40,534 bases of DNA from Candidatus Limadaptatus stercoripullorum (GTDB lineage Bacteria > Bacillota > Clostridia > Christensenellales > CAG-917): NCBI GenBank assembly GCA_018713795.1, contig DVOE01000057.1:1-40534 (forward strand). Reading direction: 5' to 3'. Position numbers and translations under genes: made by a program. Under the pieces are notes generated by a model. The model saw only the letters and a list, made by a program, of their open reading frames with translations. It was not told the origin of the DNA and ran no database searches. This document shows positions 19,680 to 28,280 of this stretch, piece after piece; position 1 is the first letter of the stretch; every line of letters starts with the position of its first letter.

Positions 19680-19765
19680 CAAAATGAAGTTAATCGAGCG
19701 TTTCCGTGCGGATAAAGGCGGTGTTTGTCTGCCAGGGCCCGCGCGGACGCGCCCGGGAGGCATGA

Positions 19766-21013
19766 ATGATTTCCATCCCTAAGGGCACCAAAGACATGCT
19801 GCCCCGCGACGCGGCGGCGTGGCATTATGTGGAGCAGAAGGCGCGCGAGACGGCGGCGCTTTTCTCCTTCCGCGAGATCAGGACGCCCATGTTCGAGCAC
19901 ACCGAACTCTTCACCCGCGGCGTCGGCGAGACCACCGACATCGTGACCAAGGAGATGTACACCTTCGAGGACAAGGGCGGCAGGAGCATGACCCTGCGTC
20001 CCGAGGGCACGGCGGGCGTCGCACGCGCGTTCATAGAGAACGGACTCGGGCAGGATGTGATGCCCATGAAGGCTTACTATCTCGCTTCCGTGTTCCGTTA
20101 CGAGCGTCCGCAGAGCGGCAGGCTGCGCGAGCATCATCAATTCGGCGTGGAGCTGTACGGCAGTTCTTCTCCCTACGCGGACGCCGAGGTCATATCTCTC
20201 GCGCACACCTTCCTTTCGTCCGTGGGCATAGGCGGGCTGACCCTCCACCTCAACAGCATAGGCTGCAAGGAGTGCCGCCCGAAGTTCAATGCCGCTCTTC
20301 GCGGGTATATCGGCGACAACCTCGACCGCATGTGCGGCAAGTGCCGCGAACGCTTTGACAAGAACCCTCTCCGCATACTCGACTGCAAGGAAGAGAAGTG
20401 CAGGGAGATCGTGAAGGCGGCGCCTTCGATCACGGATTTCCTCTGCGACGATTGCAGAGCGCACTTCGAGCAGCTTCAGGGCATTCTGGAGCGGCAGGGC
20501 GTCCCCTTCGTCGTCGATCCTTCCGTCGTGCGCGGGCTGGACTACTACACCCGCACGGTGTTCGAGTTCGTGTCCGAGGACATAGGCGCGCAGGGCACCG
20601 TCTGCGGCGGCGGCAGATACGACGGCTTGGTGGAGGAAGTGGGCGGCAAGTCCACTCCCGCCGTGGGCTTCGGTCTGGGGCTGGAGAGGCTGCTTTTGGT
20701 GCTTCAGAACACGGGCAGGCTTGACGCTCCCCGGGAGCGCGCGGATGTCTATCTCGCTCCGCTCGGCGAGCGTGCGGCGGGCGAAGTTCCCGCGATAGCC
20801 GCAGGGCTGAGGCGCGCGGGCGTGTCCGCGGACTATGATATGATGGGACGCGGCGTCAAGGCGCAAATGAAGTACGCCGACAAGTCGGGCGCGAGGTTTG
20901 TCGTCGTCATCGGCGACAACGAGCTCGAAAGCGGCGCCGCCGTGCTCAAGAACATGGACACGGGCGAGGAGAGGAGCGTGGCGCTCGGCGACATCGCAGG
21001 TGCGCTGAAATGA
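19766..21013 (+). CDS. hisS: Histidyl-tRNA synthetase
   Basis: IPKGTKDMLP, LRPEGTAGVARAFIEN, FRYERPQSGRLREHHQFGVELYG, VVRGLDYYTRTVFE. Confidence 0.97.
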   Translation: MISIPKGTKDMLPRDAAAWHYVEQKARETAALFSFREIRTPMFEHTELFTRGVGETTDIVTKEMYTFEDKGGRSMTLRPEGTAGVARAFIENGLGQDVMPMKAYYLASVFRYERPQSGRLREHHQFGVELYGSSSPYADAEVISLAHTFLSSVGIGGLTLHLNSIGCKECRPKFNAALRGYIGDNLDRMCGKCRERFDKNPLRILDCKEEKCREIVKAAPSITDFLCDDCRAHFEQLQGILERQGVPFVVDPSVVRGLDYYTRTVFEFVSEDIGAQGTVCGGGRYDGLVEEVGGKSTPAVGFGLGLERLLLVLQNTGRLDAPRERADVYLAPLGERAAGEVPAIAAGLRRAGVSADYDMMGRGVKAQMKYADKSGARFVVVIGDNELESGAAVLKNMDTGEERSVALGDIAGALK

Positions 21014-21537
21014 CCGAGAAAGGGGTGGTCACGGCTGTCAAAGGGCGGAGAGCCACCGTGGAGTTCGACCGGAAATCGGCGTGCGACAGCTGTCATATGT
21101 GCGCCGTCACCCGCGACGGGATGAAGGTGAAGATCGTCATCGAGAACACCCTCGGAGCCGAGCGCGGCGACATCGTCACCGTCTCCATGGGGGAGCGGTT
21201 TGTGTTGACAGCGGCGCTCGTTGTCTATATAATACCCCTTGTACTCGTCGGCGTCGGGATAGGCGTCGGCAGCCTGTTCGGAGAGACTTTGCAGATAGTT
21301 CTCGCCGTGGTCGGACTGGCGCTCGGGCTGGGGATCGCGATGGTGCTGGACAGGTGTGTCATCAGAAAGCGTAAGGGTTTCGTGCCCGAGATGACGGAGA
21401 TAGTGCGCGTAAGTCCCGTGGTCACGGGCGGCGGCGCGGCGGCAGCCGCGGAAGTTACGGATAACGCGGAGACGGAGCAGCCGCCGGAGCCCGGGGAAGA
21501 TCATCCCGGCGAAGGCGGGGACGCGCGTCCCGAATGA
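21010..21537 (+). CDS. RseC/MucC-family (SoxR-reducing system) membrane protein
   Basis: N-terminal CDSCHMC cysteine cluster, two central TM helices, RseC layout. Confidence 0.82.
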   Translation: MTEKGVVTAVKGRRATVEFDRKSACDSCHMCAVTRDGMKVKIVIENTLGAERGDIVTVSMGERFVLTAALVVYIIPLVLVGVGIGVGSLFGETLQIVLAVVGLALGLGIAMVLDRCVIRKRKGFVPEMTEIVRVSPVVTGGGAAAAAEVTDNAETEQPPEPGEDHPGEGGDARPE

Positions 21538-21553
21538 TATCGGAGGAAGGATA

Positions 21554-21877
21554 ATGGAAAGTAATTGCAAGCATTTTACGGCTGACAATTTCGACGCTGC
21601 GAGAAACGCGGGCGGAGTGCTGCTCGTGGACTTCTGGGCAAGCTGGTGCGGTCCCTGCCGTATGCTGGGTCCGGTCATCGAAGAGCTCGCCGACGACTTT
21701 GCGGGCAGAGCGGTCGTGGGCAAGATCAATGTGGACGATTGCCCCGCCATCGCCGAGAAGTACGGCATCATGACCATCCCCGCCGTGTTCATCTTCAAGA
21801 ACGGCGAGATAGTCGAAAAGATGGTGGGTCTGCGCCAGAAAGTGCAGCTCGCCGCAGCGCTCAACAAGTATCTGTGA
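21554..21877 (+). CDS. trxA: Thioredoxin
   Basis: [38 protein letters not shown]. Confidence 0.95.
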   Translation: MESNCKHFTADNFDAARNAGGVLLVDFWASWCGPCRMLGPVIEELADDFAGRAVVGKINVDDCPAIAEKYGIMTIPAVFIFKNGEIVEKMVGLRQKVQLAAALNKYL

Positions 21878-21881
21878 AAGC

Positions 21882-21916
21882 AAGCGGACCCGTCGCGAGG
21901 CGGGTCTTCGCTTTAT
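21882..21916 (+). terminator. Hairpin/terminator between trx and glyA
   Basis: AAGCG-GACCCG-tcgcgagg-CGGGTC-tt-CGCTT then TATAA; short T-tract only. Confidence 0.55.
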
Positions 21917-21935
21917 AAAGACGAAGGAGAAACAA

Positions 21936-23192
21936 ATGGTCGATCTCAAAAGCATAAAGGCGGTTGATCCCGAACTTTACGATTCCATGGTGGAGGAGCT
22001 CCACCGCCAGCAGCATAACCTCGAACTCATCGCCAGCGAGAACATCGTCTCGCCCGCGGTCATGGCGGCTGCAGGCACCTTCTACACCAACAAATACGCC
22101 GAGGGTTATCCCCGCAAGCGTTACTACGGCGGCTGCCAATATGTCGACCGCGCGGAGGAACTCGCCATCGAGCGCGCAAAGCAGCTCTTCGGCGCGAAGT
22201 ACGCCAATGTCCAGGCGCACAGCGGCTCCAACGCCAACTTCGCCGTCTATTACGCCATCCTGAAACCCGGCGACACCGTGCTCGGCATGTCCCTCTCCGA
22301 GGGCGGACACCTCACCCACGGCTCTCCCGTCAACCTCAGCGGCAGGCTGTTCAAATTCGTGTCTTACGGGCTCAGCCGCGAGACGGGTATGATCGACTAC
22401 GACGATGTGCGCGCCAAGGCGCTTGAATACCGTCCCAAGCTCATCGTCGCTGGCGCGTCGGCGTATGCACGCGTGATCGACTTCAAGAAGTTCAGGGAGA
22501 TCGCCGACGAGATCGGCGCCTACTTCATGGTGGATATCGCGCATATCGCGGGTCTGGTCGCGGCGGGAGTGCATCCCTCTCCCGTGCCCTATGCGGACTT
22601 TGTCACTTCCACCACTCACAAGACCCTTCGCGGACCCCGCGGCGGTCTCATCCTCACCAACAACGAGGAGCTCGCCAAGCTCATCGACAAGAACATCTTC
22701 CCCGGCTCGCAGGGCGGTCCGCTCATGCACATCATCGCCGCCAAAGCCGTCGCCTTTAAGGAGGCGCTCAGCCCCGAGTTCAAGGCGTATCAGGAGCAGG
22801 TGGTGAGGAACGCCAAGGCGCTCGCGGCGACCCTGCTTTCGCGCGGCGTCAACCTCGTGTCCGGCGGCACCGACAACCATCTCATGTTGCTCAATCTCGT
22901 GGGCACCGGCGTGACGGGCAGACAGCTCGAGATATGGCTGGACGAGGCGCATATCACCGTCAACAAGAACGCCGTTCCCGACGATCCCGAGAAGCCCTTC
23001 GTCACCAGCGGCGTGCGCATCGGCACCCCCTCGGTCACCACGCGCGGCATGGACGAGAAGGACATGGAAGTCATCGGCAACTGCATCGCCGATGTCATCG
23101 AAAAGGGCGAGGCGGCTCTCCCCGAAGTCACCGAGAAGGTGCTCGCGCTGTGCGCCGCGCATCCCCTCTACGAAGACGATGTGATCTTCTGA
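21936..23192 (+). CDS. glyA: Serine hydroxymethyltransferase
   Basis: [60 protein letters not shown]. Confidence 0.97.
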   Translation: MVDLKSIKAVDPELYDSMVEELHRQQHNLELIASENIVSPAVMAAAGTFYTNKYAEGYPRKRYYGGCQYVDRAEELAIERAKQLFGAKYANVQAHSGSNANFAVYYAILKPGDTVLGMSLSEGGHLTHGSPVNLSGRLFKFVSYGLSRETGMIDYDDVRAKALEYRPKLIVAGASAYARVIDFKKFREIADEIGAYFMVDIAHIAGLVAAGVHPSPVPYADFVTSTTHKTLRGPRGGLILTNNEELAKLIDKNIFPGSQGGPLMHIIAAKAVAFKEALSPEFKAYQEQVVRNAKALAATLLSRGVNLVSGGTDNHLMLLNLVGTGVTGRQLEIWLDEAHITVNKNAVPDDPEKPFVTSGVRIGTPSVTTRGMDEKDMEVIGNCIADVIEKGEAALPEVTEKVLALCAAHPLYEDDVIF

Positions 23193-23209
23193 GCACGGGT
23201 TTATCCGTT

Positions 23210-23244
23210 AAAAACGCGCCCTTTACGGACGCGTTTTTGTTTTA
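23210..23244 (+). terminator. Rho-independent terminator after glyA
   Basis: AAAAACGCG-(11 nt)-CGCGTTTTTgtttt. Confidence 0.75.
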
Positions 23245-23278
23245 TCCCAAAAAAAAATGATCAAGGAGCGGGTGATAT

Positions 23279-23671
23279 CTAAACCCGCCGCCTGAGCCGC
23301 CACAGCTTTTCCATGAACGAGGTGACTTCCGCTCCCGCAAAGCCGATGTCGGCAAAAGGGGACAGCCCCTCTCTTCTTTCCCGCGGCTCCTCTCTCGCGT
23401 ACGCCCGGGCGGGTCTTTCGGGCTCGGGCGGAGGGGCGCCGGCTGCCGAGGCGCCTCCTCCTCCGAACGCGGCGGCGAAGGGCGAACTCCCGCCCATCAG
23501 TTTCATGAGCAGGGGGAGCATCTCCGCTCCGCCGCCCGCGCTTTTTCCCTGCATGAGCAGAGGGAGGAGCGCAAGGAGAGAGCTGCCTCCCGTTCCCGTT
23601 TGCGTGTCTGCACCCGCGCTCCCGCCGCCTTTTAGTACCGCAAGCAGTCTCAGCAGCATTTCGGCATCCAT
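23279..23671 (-). CDS. Hypothetical protein, Gly/Ala/Leu-rich, low complexity
   Basis: ATG at 23671 with SD ggaggagcagga on the minus strand; 130 aa MDAEMLLRLLAVLKGGG...LLALLPLLMQGKS...EMLPLLMKLMGG. Confidence 0.6.
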   Translation of the reverse strand: MDAEMLLRLLAVLKGGGSAGADTQTGTGGSSLLALLPLLMQGKSAGGGAEMLPLLMKLMGGSSPFAAAFGGGGASAAGAPPPEPERPARAYAREEPRERREGLSPFADIGFAGAEVTSFMEKLWRLRRRV

Positions 23672-23734
23672 TTCCTGCTCCTCCTTCGCACGACCAGTAT
23701 ATGCCGTCATATTATGTTTGTGACGGAGGTGTGG

Positions 23735-24037
23735 ATGGACTACGAGGGCTTTTCTTACGGCGGCGGCAAACGCTACGGCGGGTTCGGGCAGGTCTACGGC
23801 GGAGAGGATGACGCGGCGGCGAACGAGCGGCGTATGCGCGAGGACGCGGAGAGGTATGCGGGTATGAGTCCCGACGCTCTCGAGAGCGAGCTCATCGCGC
23901 GGGCGGGAGCGCTGAGGGCGGAGGGCAAGCTCGACACGACGAAACTTCGCGAGTTCGCCCGGGGTGTCGCGCCGTTCATGTCGGCGGCGGAGCAGCAAAG
24001 GCTGCGGCAGCTCATCGACATGCTCGATCGTGTTTAG
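23735..24037 (+). CDS. Hypothetical protein (100 aa)
   Basis: ATG at 23735 with GGAGGT SD; MDYEGFSYGGGKRYGGFGQVYGG...LREFARGVAPFMSAAEQQRLRQLIDMLDRV; overlaps the start of the protease gene. Confidence 0.6.
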   Translation: MDYEGFSYGGGKRYGGFGQVYGGEDDAAANERRMREDAERYAGMSPDALESELIARAGALRAEGKLDTTKLREFARGVAPFMSAAEQQRLRQLIDMLDRV

Positions 24038-25148
24038 GATAGACGGCGCGCTGGTAAAGGCGCTCGAAGCCGAAGATTTCGCGTACGCGTTGGTGCGGGT
24101 GTCGGGGAAGTTCGCCCTTCGCTCGGTCGCGCGCAGGATGGACACCGTCGCGGTGTTCCCGTTCATAAACGCCGTCGGCATTCGCTGCGACATGAAGGAC
24201 GCCGAACGCCTCTCGGGTATGCCCGGCGTGGAGTCCGTGACCGCGCAGGCGCGCGTTACCGCGCTCTCGGACGACGAGGCGGGGACGGAACGGGGCGCGC
24301 CCGCGTATGCGGAGAAGGAAGCGGAGAAGGAAGAGGGAGACGCCGCCGTGCTCGGCGCGGCACGGCGCATGACGGGAAGAGGGGTGACGCTGTGCGTCAT
24401 GGACACCGGCGTCTCGCCGCACTCGGACCTCTCGCTGCCGAGGGACAGGATAGTCGCCTTCGAGGACAGGATCGCGGGTCGGGAGTTCCCGTATGACGAC
24501 AACGGGCACGGGACTTTTGTCGCGGGAGTGGCGGCGGGCAGCGGGTTCCTTTCGGGCGGTCCGCCCAAGGGACTTGCTCCCGCGGCGTCCGTGGTCGGCG
24601 TAAAAGTGATAGGCGAGAGCGGCGAGACGGGCGCGTTCAAGATCCTCGAAGGGATGCAATGGCTGTTCGACAACTGCGGGCGGCTGGGGGTAAAGGTCGC
24701 GGTAATGAGCTTCGGCGCTCAGCCCGCCGAGACGGCGGATCCGCTGAAACTCGGCGCCGAAATGCTCGTAAGACGCGGCGTCACCGTGGTGTGCGCGGCG
24801 GGAAACAGCGGCATAGGCGGATTGAGATCGCCGGGCATAAGCCCCGAAGTCATCACCGTCGGCGCGGTGGACGACGCGCTCGCGGTCGCGCCGTTCTCGT
24901 CGTCGGGGGTGTATCAGGGCGTGCGCCGCCCCGATGTTTATGCGCCCGGCGTGCACATAAAGGGCATAGAAGCGGGCGGTACATATTCGCATATGACGGG
25001 GACTTCGGCGAGCGCGCCGCTGGTGGCGGGAGCGTGCTGTCTGCTTCACGAGGCGTTCCCGCGGCTGTATCCGAGGGACTGCAAGCGCCTGCTGCTGTCC
25101 GCCTGCCGAAAAGTGAACGGCATAAGGGTGTTCACCGGGTTCGGTTGA
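24030..25148 (+). CDS. S8 family (subtilisin-like) serine peptidase, no evident signal peptide
   Basis: Triad motifs VMDTGVSPHSD, DDNGHGTFVAGVAAG, GTSASAPLVAGACC; short I9-like N-terminal region; GTG start overlapping the previous ORF. Confidence 0.85.
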   Translation: MFRIDGALVKALEAEDFAYALVRVSGKFALRSVARRMDTVAVFPFINAVGIRCDMKDAERLSGMPGVESVTAQARVTALSDDEAGTERGAPAYAEKEAEKEEGDAAVLGAARRMTGRGVTLCVMDTGVSPHSDLSLPRDRIVAFEDRIAGREFPYDDNGHGTFVAGVAAGSGFLSGGPPKGLAPAASVVGVKVIGESGETGAFKILEGMQWLFDNCGRLGVKVAVMSFGAQPAETADPLKLGAEMLVRRGVTVVCAAGNSGIGGLRSPGISPEVITVGAVDDALAVAPFSSSGVYQGVRRPDVYAPGVHIKGIEAGGTYSHMTGTSASAPLVAGACCLLHEAFPRLYPRDCKRLLLSACRKVNGIRVFTGFG

Positions 25149-26283
25149 GAGCGTCCGAGCGGCGGAGACGGGCGGATATGGCTTCGAGGCGCGCCGCGAA
25201 GGTGTAGATGTCCCTCTCCGTCGTGTCCGCGCCTATGCTCGCGCGCACCGCGCCGCGGTTTTGAGTCCCGAGAGCTCGGTGCGCAAGAGGCGCGCAGTGC
25301 AGCCCGCCGCGCACGGCGATGTCCGCCTCGGCGAGTTTGTCGGCTATCTCGCCGCTGTCCCGCCCCGGGAGATTGAACGAGATCACCCCGAGCGAGGTGT
25401 CGCGGGTGTAGAGCTCCGCGCCCATAGCTTTGAGGTAACCCGCAAGTTCGCCGCCCAGCCGCGCCGTGTGCTCGCGGAGCGCGGCGGCGTTTTCAAAGCT
25501 CCATTTCGCGCCCGCGTGCAGGGCGGCGATCCCTCCCGCGAACAGCGTGCCCGCCTCGAACGCCTCGGGCGGCTCGGAGGGCTGATAGGTGCTGTCCGAC
25601 GCAGTGCCCGTCCCGCCCATGAGAAGGGGCATGAGCCCGAGATCGCGGCGGAACACCAACACGCCCGTGCCTTGTACGCCGTGAAGTCCCTTGTGCCCGG
25701 GGAGCGCGAGCATATGCGCGCCGAGTTTTTTCATGTCCACGGGAACGAGGGGGACGGCTTGCGCTCCGTCGAGCAGCAGCGTCACACCCGACCGCCTGAC
25801 AGACTCCGCGAGCAGGTCGAGGTCTATGCGCGCGCCGGTGACATTGGACGCTATGGACAGGGCGGCGAAATCGGCGTTCGCGAGCGCGCTGTCCAGGTGC
25901 TCGGGAGTTATCCTGCCTCCCGCGGGCTCCACGACCATGAGCGAGATCTTGCCGCGCTTTTCCAGTTCGAAGAGGGGACGCAGCACGGAATTGTGGTCGA
26001 ACGCCGTGGTCACCACCCGCATCCCTTCCCGCAAAAATCCGAATATGCCGAGATTGAGCGCCTCCGTACAATTTTTCGTGAACACCGCGGCGTACCCGCC
26101 GCCGTCCGCCCCGAGCGCCGAGAGCAGATATTCCCTGCAATTTTCTATCTTGACCGCCGCGTCGAGGGCGTAGCGGTGCCCGCTCCTTCCGCTGTTGGCG
26201 CTGTGCGCGAGGTCGTAGAGCAGGGCGGCTTCCACGCCCTTGGGCTTGAAACCGCTGGTCGCGGCGTTGTCGAGATATATCAT
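25132..26283 (-). CDS. Cysteine desulfurase-like aminotransferase class V protein
   Basis: MIYLDNAATSGFKPKGV, SANSGRSGHRYALDA, ALPGHKGLHGVQGTGVL, RGGLHCAPLAHRALGT..GAVRASIG with the catalytic Cys. Confidence 0.85.
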   Translation of the reverse strand: MIYLDNAATSGFKPKGVEAALLYDLAHSANSGRSGHRYALDAAVKIENCREYLLSALGADGGGYAAVFTKNCTEALNLGIFGFLREGMRVVTTAFDHNSVLRPLFELEKRGKISLMVVEPAGGRITPEHLDSALANADFAALSIASNVTGARIDLDLLAESVRRSGVTLLLDGAQAVPLVPVDMKKLGAHMLALPGHKGLHGVQGTGVLVFRRDLGLMPLLMGGTGTASDSTYQPSEPPEAFEAGTLFAGGIAALHAGAKWSFENAAALREHTARLGGELAGYLKAMGAELYTRDTSLGVISFNLPGRDSGEIADKLAEADIAVRGGLHCAPLAHRALGTQNRGAVRASIGADTTERDIYTFAARLEAISARLRRSDALNRTR

Positions 26284-26394
26284 ACTGCACTATATGCCCG
26301 CGCGCGCGGATGTTGCGGGAGGGTGTAACAAAAGAAAAATTCCGGCAGTATTGTATATTGGCGGACGGATACATACAAATACTCGGAGGGGAAA

Positions 26395-26643
26395 ATGAGA
26401 GAGTTTTTCGTTGCGTTCCGTTCGCGGTCGGATGCACTGCGCTTTTATGAGGAGATCTCGACCTATCGCGTGCCCGCCAAACTCATCAACACGCCGTCGT
26501 CTGCGGGAGTGGGGTGCGGGCTTTCGGTCAAACTGCTCGCAAAGAGCATGGGCGATGCGCGGAGGGTGCTGGAGAGGATGCGCCTCGGCTCGGTCATCGG
26601 CTTTTTCCGTATCGCGGAAAACGGAGCGGCGGTCAGACTGTGA
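26395..26643 (+). CDS. DUF3343 (putative Se/S carrier-like) protein
   Basis: 82 aa MREFFVAFRSRSDALRFYEEISTYRVPAKLINTPSSAGVGCGLSVKL with the conserved CG motif; SD cggaggggaa. Confidence 0.7.
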   Translation: MREFFVAFRSRSDALRFYEEISTYRVPAKLINTPSSAGVGCGLSVKLLAKSMGDARRVLERMRLGSVIGFFRIAENGAAVRL

Positions 26644-26702
26644 CCCCGCCCCGCCGCGAGCGGAAATAGTGCGGAAAACGCACGGAAAACGCCCTTAGAA
26701 GA

Positions 26703-26731
26703 TTGCTTAAATCGCGAACTCGTGCAATAAT
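26703..26731 (+). promoter_or_regulatory. Sigma70-type promoter for nth
   Basis: TTGCTT-17 nt-AATAAT, ending 6 nt before the GTG start codon. Confidence 0.5.
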
Positions 26732-26737
26732 GTAGCC

Positions 26738-27367
26738 GTGAACGCGAAAGATGTCAAAACAATTGAACTCCTCGAAAAGATGCACCCGGACGCCGAGTGC
26801 GAACTTCACTTCGGCTCGCCCTTCGAACTGCTCGTCGCGGTCATCCTTTCCGCGCAGTGTACGGACAAACGGGTGAACGAGGTGACGAAGCATCTTTTCA
26901 AGCGCGCGAACACTCCTCGCGGCATCGTCGAGATGCCCCTCGAAGAACTCGAAAAGGAGATCTTCTCCTGCGGGTTTTATCACAGCAAGGCGCGCGCGCT
27001 CAAAGAGATGTCCGCCGCCGTGCTCGAGCGCGGGGGAGTGCCCGAGACGAGGGAAGAGCTCATGAAGCTCCGCGGCGTGGGCAGAAAGACGGCGAATGTG
27101 GTGACGGCGGTCGCCTTCGGCGGAAACGCCATAGCCGTGGACACCCATGTCTTCCGCGTCGCGAACAGGCTGGGGCTTGCCGAGGCGAACACCCCGGAGA
27201 AGACGGAAGAGCAGCTCGAGGCGCGTTTTGACGAGAGTCTTTGGAGCAGACTGCATCATCTCCTCATCTTTCACGGGCGCTACACCTGCCACTCGCAAAA
27301 GCCCGATTGCGCGGCTTGTTTGCTGAAAGAGGAGTGCAAGTACTACAATAAAACGCAAAAAGTATAA
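26738..27367 (+). CDS. nth: Endonuclease III
   Basis: PFELLVAVILSAQCTDKRVNEVT, LRGVGRKTANVV, VDTHVFRVANRLGL, C-terminal 4Fe-4S CHSQKPDCAACLLKEEC. Confidence 0.95.
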   Translation: MNAKDVKTIELLEKMHPDAECELHFGSPFELLVAVILSAQCTDKRVNEVTKHLFKRANTPRGIVEMPLEELEKEIFSCGFYHSKARALKEMSAAVLERGGVPETREELMKLRGVGRKTANVVTAVAFGGNAIAVDTHVFRVANRLGLAEANTPEKTEEQLEARFDESLWSRLHHLLIFHGRYTCHSQKPDCAACLLKEECKYYNKTQKV

Positions 27368-27443
27368 TACTTTTGGCTGTTTTCGAGAATACTTCGGCGT
27401 TCGGAGCGTCTGCTCGGCGCCGAGATCAACGGACGGACGAGAG

Positions 27444-28280
27444 ATGGAAAGGTTCGAGATAGTGTCAAAAAGAGTGCTCGCGGAGCGCGTGAACGAATAT
27501 GTCGTCTACGCTCCCGATGTCGCGCGCCATGCGCGCGCGGGTCAGTTCGTCATCCTGCGCACCGACGACGAGGGCGAGAGGGTGCCGTTCACCGTGTGCG
27601 ATTACGACCGCGGGGCGGGCACCGTCTGCATACTTGTGCAGGAAGTCGGTTATACAACGAAGAAGCTCGCGGAGATGAACGCCGGCGACAGGCTCGCCGA
27701 CTTCGTGGGACCGCTCGGCAATCCCACCGATCTTTCGGGATACGAGCGCATTTTGCTCATAGGCGGCGGCATAGGTTCCGCCGTGGTTTATCCCCAGGCA
27801 AAGCAGCTTGCGGCGGAAGGAAGACCCGCCGATGTCATAGTCGGGGCGAGGAATGTCTCGCTTGCCGTCTACACCGAGGAATTCAAAAAGCTCGCTCGCT
27901 CGTTCACGCTCATAACCGATGACGGTTCGAGCGGTAAAAAAGGGTTCGTCACCGATGCCGCGAGAGAGCTCTTCGAGGCGGGAGAAAAGTACGATTGCGT
28001 GTTCGCGGTAGGTCCTCTGCCAATGATGAAGGCGGTCTCGGCGCTCACGAGAGAGTTCGGCATCCCCACCGTGGTCAGCATGAATTCGCTGATGGTGGAC
28101 GGAACGGGGATGTGCGGCTGCTGTCGTCTCACCGTGGGCGGAAAGGTGCGCTACGCCTGCATACACGGTCCCGAATTCGACGGGCATCTCGTGGACTTCG
28201 ACGAAGCCATCTCGCGTTCCAAGATGTACGCCGCCGACGAAAAGCGGCATATGTGCAGGCTGACCGGGGAGGTGAGATGA
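27444..28280 (+). CDS. Sulfide dehydrogenase/NfnA-like FAD and [2Fe-2S] NAD(P)H-ferredoxin oxidoreductase subunit
   Basis: FNR-like FAD domain and C-terminal DGTGMCGCCRLTVGGKVRYACIHGPEFDGHLVDF. Confidence 0.88.
   Translation: MERFEIVSKRVLAERVNEYVVYAPDVARHARAGQFVILRTDDEGERVPFTVCDYDRGAGTVCILVQEVGYTTKKLAEMNAGDRLADFVGPLGNPTDLSGYERILLIGGGIGSAVVYPQAKQLAAEGRPADVIVGARNVSLAVYTEEFKKLARSFTLITDDGSSGKKGFVTDAARELFEAGEKYDCVFAVGPLPMMKAVSALTREFGIPTVVSMNSLMVDGTGMCGCCRLTVGGKVRYACIHGPEFDGHLVDFDEAISRSKMYAADEKRHMCRLTGEVR

Noticed and set aside
19684-19782. Short ORF (MKLIERFRADKGGVCLPGPARTRPGGMNDFHP) and GC-rich hairpin before hisS, considered as leader peptide or T-box
   Set aside because: No His codon cluster, no T-box AGGGTGGNACCGCG motif and no clear anti-terminator; probably just the intergenic region.
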